Counted from the stretch's first letter, positions 1 through 9,262 are shown. The stretch is 50,330 nucleotides of DNA from Chryseobacterium sp. 39-10 (GCA_001898255.1 MKTK01000038.1:262840-313169); one strand, 5' to 3'. Translations and numbers: made by a program. The notes: generated by a model from the letters alone, not told the origin.

Positions 1-146
1 GCTGATAAATCAAAAAACACCCTGTTCTGGTAGGCAGGACCCATTGTTGCCTCTACGGTTGTGTATCCGTAAGCATCTGTTTGCGCAGATGTTAAATTAA
101 ATATAGCAAGAAGTGCTATGGCCGAAGATCGTAGACTTGTTCTCAT
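1..146 (-). CDS. HmuY-like secreted protein, N-terminal part
   Basis: Only the first 48 codons lie in the window; the gene continues past base 1. Translation from the ATG at 146 gives a signal peptide (hydrophobic stretch ending near LTSAQ), then a mature start with TVEATMGPAYQNRVFFDLS. That segment resembles the opening beta strand of HmuY-type haem-binding proteins of flavobacteria, which are often T9SS-exported. The gene is divergent from a TonB receptor and a HmuY-type lipoprotein, which supports a role in haem or iron capture. The family call rests on about 20 mature residues and on context, so it is tentative; the secreted nature is clearer. Confidence 0.55.
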   Translation of the reverse strand, partial: MRTSLRSSAIALLAIFNLTSAQTDAYGYTTVEATMGPAYQNRVFFDLS

Positions 147-154
147 TGGTTTTT

Positions 155-173
155 ATTTAGAATGATTTAAAAT
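155..173. promoter_or_regulatory. Fur-like dyad operator, copy 1
   Basis: A 19-bp imperfect palindrome, ATTTAGAAT-G-ATTTAAAAT, with two mismatches from perfect 9-1-9 symmetry. It shares its left half-site exactly with a second copy 41 bp away. It lies just downstream of the predicted start of the leftward transcript. Assignment to Fur or another iron regulator is inferred from the AT-rich dyad shape and the iron/haem-uptake genes on both sides. Confidence 0.5.
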
Positions 174-180
174 AACAGGG

Positions 181-188
181 CAAATGTA
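181..188 (-). promoter_or_regulatory. -7 promoter box of the leftward HmuY-like gene
   Basis: The minus strand reads TACATTTG, a perfect match to the Bacteroidota -7 consensus TAnnTTTG. It predicts a transcript starting near 177 and a leader of about 30 nt before the ATG at 146. No clear -33 TTG is visible, which fits a promoter under extra control. Confidence 0.55.
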
Positions 189-195
189 ATTATTT

Positions 196-214
196 ATTTA
201 GAATAATTAAAAAT
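196..214. promoter_or_regulatory. Fur-like dyad operator, copy 2
   Basis: A second 19-bp dyad, ATTTAGAAT-A-ATTAAAAAT. It falls at about -37 to -19 relative to the predicted starts of both divergent transcripts (near 177 and 233), so one bound repressor could cover both -33 regions. The regulator's identity is inference. Confidence 0.5.
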
Positions 215-221
215 TAATTTT

Positions 222-229
222 TATTTTTG
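222..229 (+). promoter_or_regulatory. -7 promoter box of the TonB receptor operon
   Basis: TATTTTTG matches TAnnTTTG. It predicts a start near 233 and a leader of about 14 nt to the ATG at 247. No good -33 TTG precedes it; the Fur-like dyad occupies that position. Confidence 0.6.
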
Positions 230-246
230 TCCAATAATTTTACCCA

Positions 247-2352
247 ATGCCAAAAAAATTATGCTGTGCTACCGCTGTTGTTTTTTTCTGTAATGCCTAT
301 TTCGGGCAGCAGGCAAAGGACACCGTAAACATCAAAGAAGTTGTTGTTACCGGCCAGTACAGCCCGCAATCTATCAAGAAATCACTCTATAAAGTGGAAG
401 TCATCAGCAGTGATGATATTAAACGCATGGCGGCAAATACCGTTGCCGAAGTGCTTAACCAATCTTTGAATATACTTATTACGCCCACCCAAAACTCTGG
501 GGATTCTAAAGCCGAAATTCTGGGGTTAGGCGCAGATTATACCAAAGTGCTGGTTGATAATGTACCCATCGTTGGTGATACCGGGTTGGGTAGCAACATT
601 GATCTTACCAAACTATCTCTAGACAATGTTGAAAGAATAGAAATTGTAAAAGGATCGATGGGTGTGGAATTTGGGAATAATGCCGTTGCAGGGGTTATCA
701 ACATCATCACCAAAAAGTCGTCATCTAAAAAATGGATGGTTCGCGGCTTTGTACAAGAGGAAACGGTGGGTAAGGAATACAACTGGGTTGATTATGGGAA
801 AGGAAAACACCTTCAATCTCTTAGTATTGCGCATAATATATCAGATAAATGGTACGCTGCATTGTCGCTTAACAGAACTGATTTTCAAGGTTACTGGGGT
901 TCAAAACAAGGCAAAAACTATTTTGGCACCGACGGACTTCGTGGTTACGAATGGCAACCAAAAGAACAATGGAACCCTGCATTTACGCTGCGATTCAGCT
1001 CCCCAAAAACGCAGCTATTTTATAAAGCCGATTACCTGCTGGAACAAGTAAATTTCTATAACGCAGCCGTGGAGGAAAAGTATTTGGGAGGAGGTGAAAG
1101 AACTTACTACGCCCGCGACCGGAATTATTATACCGATAGAATGTTGAACCACCTTAATATTCAAACGGAAATATTTAAGAAAACAAAGTACAGCGGCGAT
1201 TTTTCTTACCAAAAACAAACCCGCAAAAAGGAAGATTACATTTTCGACATTCCTGCAAGAAAAGTTCTGTCAACTGAGGACAAAGACACTTACTTTCGTT
1301 CTGAAACATTTTACTCAAGAGGTGCGATCAGTAACTTTTTAAACAAAAAGAACACTGACGTACAAATTGGATACGAAGGTGATTATACAAAAGGGTTGGC
1401 CGGGAGAGAAACCGGGAGCTTTGGCGACAAAAGTGTGATAAAAGATGTATTGAATGTGGGTGTTTTTGCCTCCGCAGAGTTTCAACTTAATTCGTCTTGG
1501 TTCCTAAGACCCGGGGTTCGATGGAACTTCTCGGATACCTTTAATGCCTTACCCAACTTCTCTTTGGTGCTCAAAAACAGAATTAATGACCAATCCGAAT
1601 TTCGAGCCATCTTGGGTTCAGCCAACAAAAACCCAACCTTCGAACAATTGTTCACCTTCCTTTTCAATGTAAATCATGATATTCGTGGGAACGAAAACCT
1701 GAAACCAGAAAATTCATACTCCGGAACCATCTTTTATACCTTACATTCGAAACCTGAGCAACCATTAAAATGGACGGTTGATGCAAGTACTCTCTATTTA
1801 CAAACGCAAGATCGAATAGAACTTGCCACGATTAACGAACATCCTTTGCAATTCCTTTACGTGAATGTCAATACCTATCAGTCGTGGCTGAATACGATTT
1901 CAGGAAAAATATCAAACAAAAACTTTGGGTTAAGTGCCGGCTTTTCGGTCATCGGTAGAATGATGAACCTGACCAATTCACCAGATGAAAAATACCGGTA
2001 CAGCACCGAAGTGAATGCTTCCGGGTATTACAATATTTTAAAGACCAACACCACGATTGCCTTTAACTTTAAAGGGGTCGGTAAAAGCGATCGACTAACG
2101 GAGGATCGATCTCTGGGTGTTACCCAATACATCCTGAAACCTCAAAACGCATTCTCGCTGCTCGATGGTTCCATTTCACAAGAGTTTTGGAAAAGTCATT
2201 TTACACTGACAGCAGGAGTACGAAATATTTTTGACGTAACGAATGTTCTGTCCGATACAAATTCCGGCGGAGGCGCTCATAACTCCGGAGGCACATCCGA
2301 AAGCATGTTCTATGGCAGAAGCTATTTTGCCAGATTAAACTTTAATTTTTAA
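247..2352 (+). CDS. TonB-dependent outer-membrane receptor
   Basis: A 701-residue outer-membrane receptor. The N-terminus carries a signal peptide ending near AYFGQ, then a TonB-box-like start (IKEVVVTGQY). The plug domain spans roughly residues 45-155 and has the typical VERIEIVKGSMGVEFGNNAVAGVINIITK block. The rest is a beta-barrel ending in an aromatic outer-membrane insertion signal (SYFARLNFNF). It lacks the N-terminal carboxypeptidase-regulatory domain common in SusC-like receptors, so it is closer to BtuB/HmuR-type importers. It is followed 4 bp later by a HmuY-type lipoprotein and preceded by Fur-like dyads, so haem or an iron complex is the likely substrate. The substrate is inferred from context. 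Confidence 0.88.
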   Translation: MPKKLCCATAVVFFCNAYFGQQAKDTVNIKEVVVTGQYSPQSIKKSLYKVEVISSDDIKRMAANTVAEVLNQSLNILITPTQNSGDSKAEILGLGADYTKVLVDNVPIVGDTGLGSNIDLTKLSLDNVERIEIVKGSMGVEFGNNAVAGVINIITKKSSSKKWMVRGFVQEETVGKEYNWVDYGKGKHLQSLSIAHNISDKWYAALSLNRTDFQGYWGSKQGKNYFGTDGLRGYEWQPKEQWNPAFTLRFSSPKTQLFYKADYLLEQVNFYNAAVEEKYLGGGERTYYARDRNYYTDRMLNHLNIQTEIFKKTKYSGDFSYQKQTRKKEDYIFDIPARKVLSTEDKDTYFRSETFYSRGAISNFLNKKNTDVQIGYEGDYTKGLAGRETGSFGDKSVIKDVLNVGVFASAEFQLNSSWFLRPGVRWNFSDTFNALPNFSLVLKNRINDQSEFRAILGSANKNPTFEQLFTFLFNVNHDIRGNENLKPENSYSGTIFYTLHSKPEQPLKWTVDASTLYLQTQDRIELATINEHPLQFLYVNVNTYQSWLNTISGKISNKNFGLSAGFSVIGRMMNLTNSPDEKYRYSTEVNASGYYNILKTNTTIAFNFKGVGKSDRLTEDRSLGVTQYILKPQNAFSLLDGSISQEFWKSHFTLTAGVRNIFDVTNVLSDTNSGGGAHNSGGTSESMFYGRSYFARLNFNF

Positions 2353-2356
2353 AGAC

Positions 2357-3460
2357 ATGAAAAACTTTATTACTATACTTTTCGTATTCATTGTTATGAT
2401 CCCTGTCTCGTGTATCCACGAAGATGACACACCTGTAAAAATTCCGCCAACGGAAAGCGCTGTACTCAGCCCCGAAGTGGGAGGACCTGCAGAGCAGAAC
2501 CAAATCTGGATTCAGTTGAGCGCGCAACCCGCCAATGCTATGAAATCTACTCCACGTGAAGCGTGGGATTTGGGTTTCTATAGTGGAGAAGATTTCCGCG
2601 TGATTTTGAATTCATCCCTGGTCATGGCAGTGGGCAAAATCAAAAATGCCTATAATATTGATGAGGTAAACGCTCAAACCATTGGCGATATGATGAATTG
2701 GGTGCAGGTGGGCAACTTCCAAGATAATTCGCAGTATGTTGATAACCCGAATGGCGAAATTCTTACCCAAACCAGCGGCATTGCACCAATTGAGGCCAAC
2801 GATAATTTCAATAACGTGTATCTGCTGAACATGGGCTATAAAGCGTACACAGGAAATACGGTACCGGGCAGTATCTACTCGATTGGCGAAGAACGTGGAT
2901 GGAAAAAAATAAGAATCCTTAGAACAACGGGAGGATACAAAATACAATACGCTGATTTGGACCAAACTACACACCAAGAGTTCACCATCACCAAAGATGC
3001 CGAATACAATTATCAGTTCTTCTCAATTGTGAAAGGTGCATTGGCCAACATTCAGCCAAAAAAGAACAGCTGGGATTTGTGTTTCACCGTGTTTACTAAT
3101 ACTATTTTAAACCCCACAAACAATCTGCTTACCTCCTATATTTTTCCCGATTTTGTGGTGACCAATACGCTGGGAAATGTCGTTGCTTATGAAGTAACCA
3201 CTGCTCCAGGGCAGGGCGAAGCGGCTTATAGTCGTTTTAAACTGCAGGACGTGGACGCAACCAAATTCGTACTCCATGAGCAGAGAACAATTGGAAGCAA
3301 CTGGCGCACAACAACAGGCAGCAATGGTGTAGAAGTGTACAGCAACAAATTCTATGTGGTGAAAAACAGTGATGGTTTCTATTTTAAACTCAGGTTTTTA
3401 AGAATGAAAAACAATGAAGGATATAGAGGATATCCCCAATTCGAATACAAAGCACTATAA
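2357..3460 (+). CDS. HmuY-family haem-binding-type lipoprotein
   Basis: A 367-residue protein with a lipoprotein signal (hydrophobic stretch ending IPVSC, lipidation Cys at residue 19). It contains two HmuY-like signatures: WIQLSAQPANAMKSTPREAWDLGFYSG near the N-terminus, and NSWDLCFTVF near residue 238. HmuY proteins of Porphyromonas bind haem and pass it to a TonB receptor; here the receptor gene ends 4 bp upstream. The protein likely sits on the outer membrane and presents ligand to that receptor. Haem binding is inferred from family and context; I cannot point to axial ligand residues with confidence. Confidence 0.8.
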   Translation: MKNFITILFVFIVMIPVSCIHEDDTPVKIPPTESAVLSPEVGGPAEQNQIWIQLSAQPANAMKSTPREAWDLGFYSGEDFRVILNSSLVMAVGKIKNAYNIDEVNAQTIGDMMNWVQVGNFQDNSQYVDNPNGEILTQTSGIAPIEANDNFNNVYLLNMGYKAYTGNTVPGSIYSIGEERGWKKIRILRTTGGYKIQYADLDQTTHQEFTITKDAEYNYQFFSIVKGALANIQPKKNSWDLCFTVFTNTILNPTNNLLTSYIFPDFVVTNTLGNVVAYEVTTAPGQGEAAYSRFKLQDVDATKFVLHEQRTIGSNWRTTTGSNGVEVYSNKFYVVKNSDGFYFKLRFLRMKNNEGYRGYPQFEYKAL

Positions 3461-3488
3461 AATTTAATTATAATTTTAATAAAATACC

Positions 3489-4388
3489 ATGAACCCTAAA
3501 AATTTATTAGCACTTTTGGCAGTAGGTGCTACGTCTTTTGCACTGGCGCAAAGCAAAGAAGATGTAAAATCCATTAAAGCAATGACAGGATGCTACGAAG
3601 TGAGCTTCAACTTTGCTGAAACTTTTGTTCATCAAAAAGATTACGAGAAAAAGAAAAACTACCGTTCCGGCGCGTTAGAGTGGATCACTGTGGCTGAAGA
3701 AACACCCAAAAAAATCGAGCTGCAACACATCCTCATTACCAATCCGCAGGGAAAAGGTAAAGACGCCATCGTGAAACACTGGCGACAAGACTGGATCTAC
3801 GAAAACACCGATCTGTATTCATTTGACAAAGACAGCAAATGGAAATACAAATCACTTTCTCCGGAAAGCGTAAAAGGACAATGGACACAAGCCGTTTACC
3901 AGGTTGATGATGCACCAAGATACTCCGGAAGCGGTACATGGATTCATGCCGACGGAAGAAACTATTGGGAAAGCTCCTCTGATGCGCCGTTGCCAAGAAG
4001 AGAGTACACGACCCGAAAAGATTACAACGTAATGAACAGAACCAATCACCACGAAATCTATGATTGGGGATGGATCCACGATCAGGACAATAAAAAAATC
4101 GTGAGAAAAGATGGCGCTGCCGACCAAACGATTGTAGAAGAAAAGGGGCTTGAATACTACAAAAAAGTTGACGATGGAAAATGCATTGTTGCACAAACCT
4201 ACTGGAAAGAGTATGCACCACTTTGGGCATCAGTGCGTCAGTCGTGGGATGAAAGACTTGCCCAGAAAAAAGACCTGGAAGTGAAACCCAATGTGGACGA
4301 TATCTTTCTGTACAAAGACGTGATGATTCTTGCACCAAACCAAACCAAAGAAGCAAAAGAACTGGTCAAAAATTATATCGTCAAATAA
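3489..4388 (+). CDS. DUF6607 family secreted/periplasmic protein
   Basis: A 299-residue protein with an N-terminal signal peptide (cleavage near SFALAQ). Trp- and Tyr-rich blocks such as HWRQDWIYEN, RREYTTRKDYNVMNRTNHHEIYDWGW and PLWASVRQSWDERL recall the DUF6607 family, whose function is unknown. It lies 28 bp behind the HmuY lipoprotein and ahead of a terminator, so it is probably the last gene of the iron-regulated operon. A link to haem or iron handling is inferred from this position only. Confidence 0.72.
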   Translation: MNPKNLLALLAVGATSFALAQSKEDVKSIKAMTGCYEVSFNFAETFVHQKDYEKKKNYRSGALEWITVAEETPKKIELQHILITNPQGKGKDAIVKHWRQDWIYENTDLYSFDKDSKWKYKSLSPESVKGQWTQAVYQVDDAPRYSGSGTWIHADGRNYWESSSDAPLPRREYTTRKDYNVMNRTNHHEIYDWGWIHDQDNKKIVRKDGAADQTIVEEKGLEYYKKVDDGKCIVAQTYWKEYAPLWASVRQSWDERLAQKKDLEVKPNVDDIFLYKDVMILAPNQTKEAKELVKNYIVK

Positions 4389-4430
4389 AACGATTCCAAC
4401 ATTTAGTTTTTCATATCATTCGTTAGAAGG

Positions 4431-4457
4431 AACCTCGTTACGCGGGGTTTCTTTTTA
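4431..4457 (+). terminator. Rho-independent terminator of the TonB/HmuY operon
   Basis: Stem AACCTCG / CGGGGTT (7 bp with one G-T pair) with loop TTACG, followed by TCTTTTTATT. Confidence 0.7.
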
Positions 4458-4471
4458 TTACATCCAAAAAA

Positions 4472-4499
4472 AAACTTCCCTGCATGAGGGAAGTTTTTT
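4472..4499. terminator. Bidirectional terminator between the DUF6607 gene and secA
   Basis: Stem AAACTTCCCT / AGGGAAGTTT, loop GCATG, with a T-run on the plus side and an A-run before it (T-run on the minus strand). It can end the rightward operon and the leftward secA transcript, whose stop is at 4518. Confidence 0.85.
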
Positions 4500-4517
4500 G
4501 TATTTTAATGAAAATGA

Positions 4518-7500
4518 TTACGCTGGAATTTCACCTTTGTAAAGGAAAGAAACAATTTCCTTGTTCACTTTTTCCACCATCTCACTGAAGAGATAAAATG
4601 ATTCCTGCTTGTAGATCACCAGCGGATCTTTCTGTTCGTAAACCGCACCCTGAGACGAACGTCTTAAATCATCCATTTCCCTTAAGTGCAATTTCCAGTT
4701 TTCATCGATGATGGCGAGCGAAATGTTTTTCTCAAAATCATTGATTAATGAATCACAATGGGTTTCATAAGCTTCTTTAAGGTCGGTTACAATCGTCATT
4801 GTTTTAATACCGTCGGTAAAAGGCACCTGAATCATTTTGAACATCGAACCCTGATTCTGATATACATTTTCAATAATAGGGTAAGATTTTTCTTTCAGCA
4901 AATTCAGTTTCATCTGGTAGTCTTCGGTGGCTGCTTTGAAAACGATATTAGTTAATTCTGCATCCTGTTTAGATTTAAAATCATTTTCGGAAACCGGTGC
5001 TTCCATGGTGAAATACTTGATGATTTCGTACTCAAACTCTTTATAGTCACCTTCCAGTTTAGTTTTGGTTACGATAGATTGTGCCACATCAAATATCATA
5101 TTCGAGATATCATATTTAAGGTGATCTCCAAACAAAGCATTCTTTCTTCTTTTGTAGATAACATCACGCTGTTTGTTCATCACATCATCATACTCCAATA
5201 ATCTTTTACGGATTCCGAAGTTGTTTTCTTCTACTTTCTTCTGAGCTCTTTCTATGGATTTGGAAATCATGGAATGCTGAATCACTTCGCCTTCTTTATG
5301 CCCCATTCTGTCCATCATTTTTGCAATTCTTTCCGAACCGAAAAGCCGCATCAAATTATCTTCCAATGAAACATAAAACTGCGAACTACCTGGATCACCC
5401 TGTCTTCCGGCACGACCTCTCAACTGCCTGTCAACACGTCTTGAATCGTGTCTTTCGGTACCGATGATGGCTAAACCACCGTTTTGTTTTACTGCGCCCT
5501 GCAATTTAATATCGGTTCCTCTACCTGCCATGTTGGTGGCGATGGTTACCACGCCTGGCCCACCGGCTAAAGCCACAATTTCTGCTTCTTTAGCGTGGAG
5601 TTTTGCGTTGAGCACGTTATGTTGAATTTTTCTTAACTGAAGCGCTCTTGAAAGCAGCTGAGAAATTTCAACAGAAGTTGTTCCTACCAACACCGGTCTT
5701 CCAGCAGCAGTTAATCTTTCAATTTCTTCAATAACGGCGTTGTATTTTTCACGATTGGTTTTGTAAACCAAGTCTTGTCTGTCGTCTCTTTGGATGGGTC
5801 GATTGGTTGGGATCACCACCACGTCGAGTTTATAAATTTGCCAAAGCTCACCTGCTTCTGTTTCTGCAGTACCCGTCATTCCCGCCAATTTATTGTACAT
5901 ACGGAAATAGTTTTGCAGAGTAATCGTCGCAAAGGTTTGGGTGGCAGCTTCAATTTTTACGTTTTCTTTGGCTTCAATCGCCTGGTGCAATCCGTCGGAA
6001 TATCTTCTTCCTTCCATAATACGGCCTGTTTGCTCGTCAACGATTTTTACTTCGCCATCAATCACCACATATTCATCATCTTTCTCGAAAAGTGTGTAAG
6101 CTTTCAATAATTGATTCAGCGTATGTACCCTCTCCGACTTCACGGCAAACTCGCTAAAAAGCTTTTCTTTTGCTTCGAATTCTTCTTCTTTGCTAAGGTT
6201 TTTAGCTTCAAGTTCAGCCAGCTCACTACCAATATCTTGAAGCACGAAGAAGTCTTTATCTTCGTTTCCGGCAGACATGTATTCTACTCCTTTATCAGTA
6301 AGGTCGATCTGGTTATTTTTCTCGTCAATAACGAAATACAGGTCTTTGTCGACTTTAGGCATTTCTTTGTTATTGTCTTGCATATAATGCGCCTCAGTTT
6401 TCTGGAGCAAAGTTTTGTGTCCCGCTTCAGAAAGAAACTTGATCAGTTGTCTGTTCTTAGGCAAGCCACGGTAGGCCTGCAGTAATTTATAACCTCCATC
6501 TTTGTTGTTTCCTGCCGCAATGAGTTTTTTGGCTTCATTAAAAATTTGGGAAACAGTTTTCTTTTGCACTTCCACAATTCTGTCGATGGAAGGTTTCAGT
6601 ACATCAAACTCCTGGCGATCACCTTGTGGTACAGGACCAGAAATAATCAACGGTGTTCTGGCATCATCCACCAAAACAGAATCCACCTCATCGACAATAG
6701 CATAATTGAGCTCGCCTTGCACCAATTCGTCAGGTGAAGTCACCATGTTATCTCTTAAATAATCAAATCCGAATTCATTATTGGTTCCATATGTAATGCT
6801 GGATTGATACGCTTTTCTACGTGCATCCGAGTTGGGTTGATGGTTGTCGATACAATCGATTGTTAACCCATGGAATTGATAAAGTGGCCCCATCCAAGCA
6901 GAGTCACGCTTTGCCAAATAATCGTTTACCGTTACCACGTGTACGCCTCTTCCCGGCAATGCATTGAGGTAAATTGGCAGTGTACCCACCAAGGTTTTAC
7001 CTTCACCAGTTGCCATTTCGGCGATTTTACCACTGTGGAGCACCACCCCACCAATGAACTGAACGTCGTAATGCACCATGTCCCAAACAACGTCGGTACC
7101 ATGCGCATTCCAGTGATTTTTCCAGATCGCGGTATCGCCCTGCACTTCCACAAAATCTTTGGTAGCAGCGAATTCGCGATCCAAATCGGTGGCTGTAACA
7201 CGAATTTCTTTATTTTGAGCCAAACGGCGAGCGGTTTCTTTTACCAAAGCGAATGCTTCGGGAAGAATCTCGTTCAGCACTTTTTCTTCAATCTGGTAAG
7301 AATCTTTCTTAAGAGATTCAATTTTATCGAAAAGTGCTTCTTTCTCGTCAATATTAGTAGAATTTTTAATCTGCTCCTGAACTTGCTCGATTTGAGCGGT
7401 AATACCGGCAGCAGCATTTTGAATTTTTTCTTTAAACTCAGCGGTTTTCCCTCTTAATCCGTCATCAGAAAGTTCCTGAATCTTGGGTTCTACTGCCTTA

Positions 7501-7589
7501 ATTTTTGCTACTACTTTTCTTACTTCTTTAAGGTCTGCTGCGTTTTTATCGCCCAGGAAACCCTTCAGAACTTTATCTAATAATCCCAT
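4518..7589 (-). CDS. secA: SecA preprotein translocase ATPase
   Basis: The motor ATPase that drives unfolded proteins through SecYEG. It has 1023 residues. Walker A MATGEGKT is at residues 192-199 and the DEVD Walker B box at 300-303. The helicase-like motif [20 protein letters not shown] and the scaffold and wing regions are present. Compared with E. coli SecA (901 residues) there are insertions of Bacteroidota type near residues 60-110 and after residue 330. The protein ends ...[13 protein letters not shown] and has no C-terminal CxCxSGx8CH zinc motif, the part that binds SecB and lipids in E. coli. Monocistronic as seen; convergent with the iron operon through a shared terminator. Confidence 0.98.
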   Translation of the reverse strand: MGLLDKVLKGFLGDKNAADLKEVRKVVAKIKAVEPKIQELSDDGLRGKTAEFKEKIQNAAAGITAQIEQVQEQIKNSTNIDEKEALFDKIESLKKDSYQIEEKVLNEILPEAFALVKETARRLAQNKEIRVTATDLDREFAATKDFVEVQGDTAIWKNHWNAHGTDVVWDMVHYDVQFIGGVVLHSGKIAEMATGEGKTLVGTLPIYLNALPGRGVHVVTVNDYLAKRDSAWMGPLYQFHGLTIDCIDNHQPNSDARRKAYQSSITYGTNNEFGFDYLRDNMVTSPDELVQGELNYAIVDEVDSVLVDDARTPLIISGPVPQGDRQEFDVLKPSIDRIVEVQKKTVSQIFNEAKKLIAAGNNKDGGYKLLQAYRGLPKNRQLIKFLSEAGHKTLLQKTEAHYMQDNNKEMPKVDKDLYFVIDEKNNQIDLTDKGVEYMSAGNEDKDFFVLQDIGSELAELEAKNLSKEEEFEAKEKLFSEFAVKSERVHTLNQLLKAYTLFEKDDEYVVIDGEVKIVDEQTGRIMEGRRYSDGLHQAIEAKENVKIEAATQTFATITLQNYFRMYNKLAGMTGTAETEAGELWQIYKLDVVVIPTNRPIQRDDRQDLVYKTNREKYNAVIEEIERLTAAGRPVLVGTTSVEISQLLSRALQLRKIQHNVLNAKLHAKEAEIVALAGGPGVVTIATNMAGRGTDIKLQGAVKQNGGLAIIGTERHDSRRVDRQLRGRAGRQGDPGSSQFYVSLEDNLMRLFGSERIAKMMDRMGHKEGEVIQHSMISKSIERAQKKVEENNFGIRKRLLEYDDVMNKQRDVIYKRRKNALFGDHLKYDISNMIFDVAQSIVTKTKLEGDYKEFEYEIIKYFTMEAPVSENDFKSKQDAELTNIVFKAATEDYQMKLNLLKEKSYPIIENVYQNQGSMFKMIQVPFTDGIKTMTIVTDLKEAYETHCDSLINDFEKNISLAIIDENWKLHLREMDDLRRSSQGAVYEQKDPLVIYKQESFYLFSEMVEKVNKEIVSFLYKGEIPA

Positions 7590-7596
7590 AATTTCG

Positions 7597-7617
7597 TTTG
7601 GCTCTTAGCTTTTGGCT
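7597..7617 (+). repeat. Three heptamer repeats in the secA leader
   Basis: TTTGGCT-CTTAGCT-TTTGGCT, three 7-bp units (units 1 and 3 identical), ending 8 bp from the secA ATG on the opposite strand. They lie in the presumed secA 5' leader. Function unknown. Confidence 0.5.
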
Positions 7618-7678
7618 AATTGCGTTGTTTGTTTATATAAAAATGACGAAAGCCGTGATGTGCTGATCCGGCTTACCG

Positions 7679-7900
7679 TTAATATTCGTCTTCGTTCCAA
7701 AGAAAATCTTCGTCGGTGGGGTAATCACTCCATACCTCCTCAATCGACTCATAGATTTCGCCTTCGTCTTCAATTGCCTGCAGGTTTTCTACCACTTCCA
7801 TTGGTGCACCGGTTCTAATGGCATAGTCAATCAACTCTGCTTTTGTCATTGGCCAAGGTGCGTCACTCAGATAAGATGCTAATTCTAATGTCCAGTACAT
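7679..7900 (-). CDS. DUF2795 domain protein
   Basis: A 73-residue acidic protein. It starts MYWTLELASYLSDAPWPMTKAELIDYAIR and resembles the small DUF2795 proteins that are frequent in Bacteroidota (a helical domain of unknown function). The C-terminus is very acidic (YPTDEDFLWNEDEY). No membrane segment or signal peptide. A good promoter lies directly upstream, so it is expressed on its own. Its stop is about 90 bp from the secA start, so read-through into secA is possible. Confidence 0.8.
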   Translation of the reverse strand: MYWTLELASYLSDAPWPMTKAELIDYAIRTGAPMEVVENLQAIEDEGEIYESIEEVWSDYPTDEDFLWNEDEY

Positions 7901-7915
7901 ATTCTAAATTTTTTG

Positions 7916-7945
7916 CAAAAGTATAAAATTAGGCGAAAAATCAAA
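7916..7945 (-). promoter_or_regulatory. Promoter of the DUF2795 gene
   Basis: On the minus strand TTTG (7945-7942) is followed after 18 nt by TACTTTTG (7923-7916), a full Bacteroidota -33/-7 pair. The predicted start is about 10 nt upstream of the ATG at 7900. Confidence 0.7.
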
Positions 7946-8070
7946 GGTTTTTATGCTTGATTTTCAATTCTTTTCTACTACACAAGGTTGCTTTTAATTG
8001 CTTTTTGCTCTATTCTTTTAAAAAATGGACTCTATGCGTTTAAAAGCTACGGCTGTAGTATATTTTGACC

Positions 8071-9093
8071 TCATTTTCTCAAAAACCATTCCACAAACTT
8101 TTTTGTGCCATTTTGGAATTTTGTGGTCGGATGATAACCCAGTAAATTACGCGCTTTAGTAATATCTGCAAAGGTTCTCTGCACATCACCAGGTTGCAAT
8201 GGCAGATTTTTTTTAATGGCTTTTTTGTCCAGATGCATCTCCAGTATATTCACCATTTCCTGTAAGCTTACCACTTCATTCTCACCCAAATTAATGATTT
8301 CATAAACATGATCATGGGTTTCCAAATAGCGAATGGATCGAAGAATACCAAGGATAATATCATCAATATAAGTATAATCCCTGGAGGTGGTGCCATCGCC
8401 ATAAAAAGGAATTTCCTTGTTCTCGGCAATGAGTTTGGTGAATTTGTGGATGGCCAAATCCGGCCGTTGTCTTGGCCCATATACCGTAAAAAACCGAAGC
8501 TGAATCATATCAATATGATTAAGATGATGGTAGACATGACCCAATATTTCACACGACCTTTTGGTAGCAGCATATGGCGAAATTGGAGCATCTACACTAT
8601 CGGTTTCCCGGAAAGGAACGGACACATTATTTCCATATACGCTTGAGCTGGAAGCACATACAAATTTATTAATCTTAAAATCTCGGCAAAGTTCCCACAA
8701 ATTCATGGTTCCCCGTATATTCACTTCCTCATATTCCAGAGGCCGCTCGATGGATGGACGCACACCTGCTAAAGCCGCAAGATGAATGACAAGCTCAATA
8801 GGATGCTTGGCGAATATTTTCCTCAGCCCTTCCTGATCTCTAATATCCTGATAATAAAGTTGAAAACGAGTGTTTGAAGTCTCAAAAATGAGTTTCTGAA
8901 TATCTAATTCTTTATCCTCAAAACTAAAATGTGGATCAATACCCACAGATTCCAAAGTGTTGCGCACTTTGATGCGATAATCATAAAAATCATCAAAATT
9001 ATCAATACTGATGACAGAATGTCCGTTTTTAAGCAAATGTTCCACAAGATGTGATCCGATAAATCCGCTTCCGCCGGTAATAAGATAAGTCAT
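8071..9093 (-). CDS. NAD-dependent nucleotide-sugar epimerase (UDP-glucuronate 4-epimerase-like)
   Basis: A 340-residue extended short-chain dehydrogenase. It starts with the NAD-binding GGSGFIGSHL motif (residues 7-16). The catalytic Tyr-Lys pair lies in SPYAATKRSCE, with the SSSSVYG block upstream. The sequence RFFTVYGPRQRPDLAIHKFTKLI is typical of UDP-glucuronate and UDP-N-acetylglucosamine 4-epimerases. Such enzymes supply uronic or amino sugars for capsule, O-antigen or exopolysaccharide. No polysaccharide cluster surrounds it, so the exact sugar cannot be given. Confidence 0.85.
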   Translation of the reverse strand: MTYLITGGSGFIGSHLVEHLLKNGHSVISIDNFDDFYDYRIKVRNTLESVGIDPHFSFEDKELDIQKLIFETSNTRFQLYYQDIRDQEGLRKIFAKHPIELVIHLAALAGVRPSIERPLEYEEVNIRGTMNLWELCRDFKINKFVCASSSSVYGNNVSVPFRETDSVDAPISPYAATKRSCEILGHVYHHLNHIDMIQLRFFTVYGPRQRPDLAIHKFTKLIAENKEIPFYGDGTTSRDYTYIDDIILGILRSIRYLETHDHVYEIINLGENEVVSLQEMVNILEMHLDKKAIKKNLPLQPGDVQRTFADITKARNLLGYHPTTKFQNGTKKFVEWFLRK

Positions 9094-9232
9094 GGGTGAT
9101 TCAATTTCGTTTCAAAATCGATGGTGATGGGTTGAATATATTAGGATGCTTTTTACATTTTCAAAATCTGGTAATCAGTATCCGAACAGTGTCCATATTC
9201 TCCACAAAGATAGGCAATATAACTTCAAATTT

Positions 9233-9248
9233 AATTTCTTACTTTTAC
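9233..9248 (+). promoter_or_regulatory. Putative promoter box of the DUF2797 gene
   Basis: AATTTCTTACTTTTAC contains TACTTTTA, one base from TAnnTTTG. The same 16 bases occur at 14091-14106, again just upstream of a start codon, which supports a promoter role for both. Confidence 0.45.
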
Positions 9249-9262
9249 TCAAATTTATCACT

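Noticed and set aside
3736-4356. A 206-codon minus-strand ORF inside the DUF6607 gene.
   Set aside because: It mirrors a clear coding frame, is Cys/Arg/Phe-rich without any family pattern, and has no promoter.
6870-7457. A 195-codon plus-strand ORF antisense to secA.
   Set aside because: Shadow of the secA reading frame; composition (His, Phe, Asn) is atypical of proteins here.
8050-8061. Palindrome CTACGGCTGTAG downstream of the epimerase gene as a terminator.
   Set aside because: The stem is only 4-5 bp and no proper T-run follows on the minus strand.
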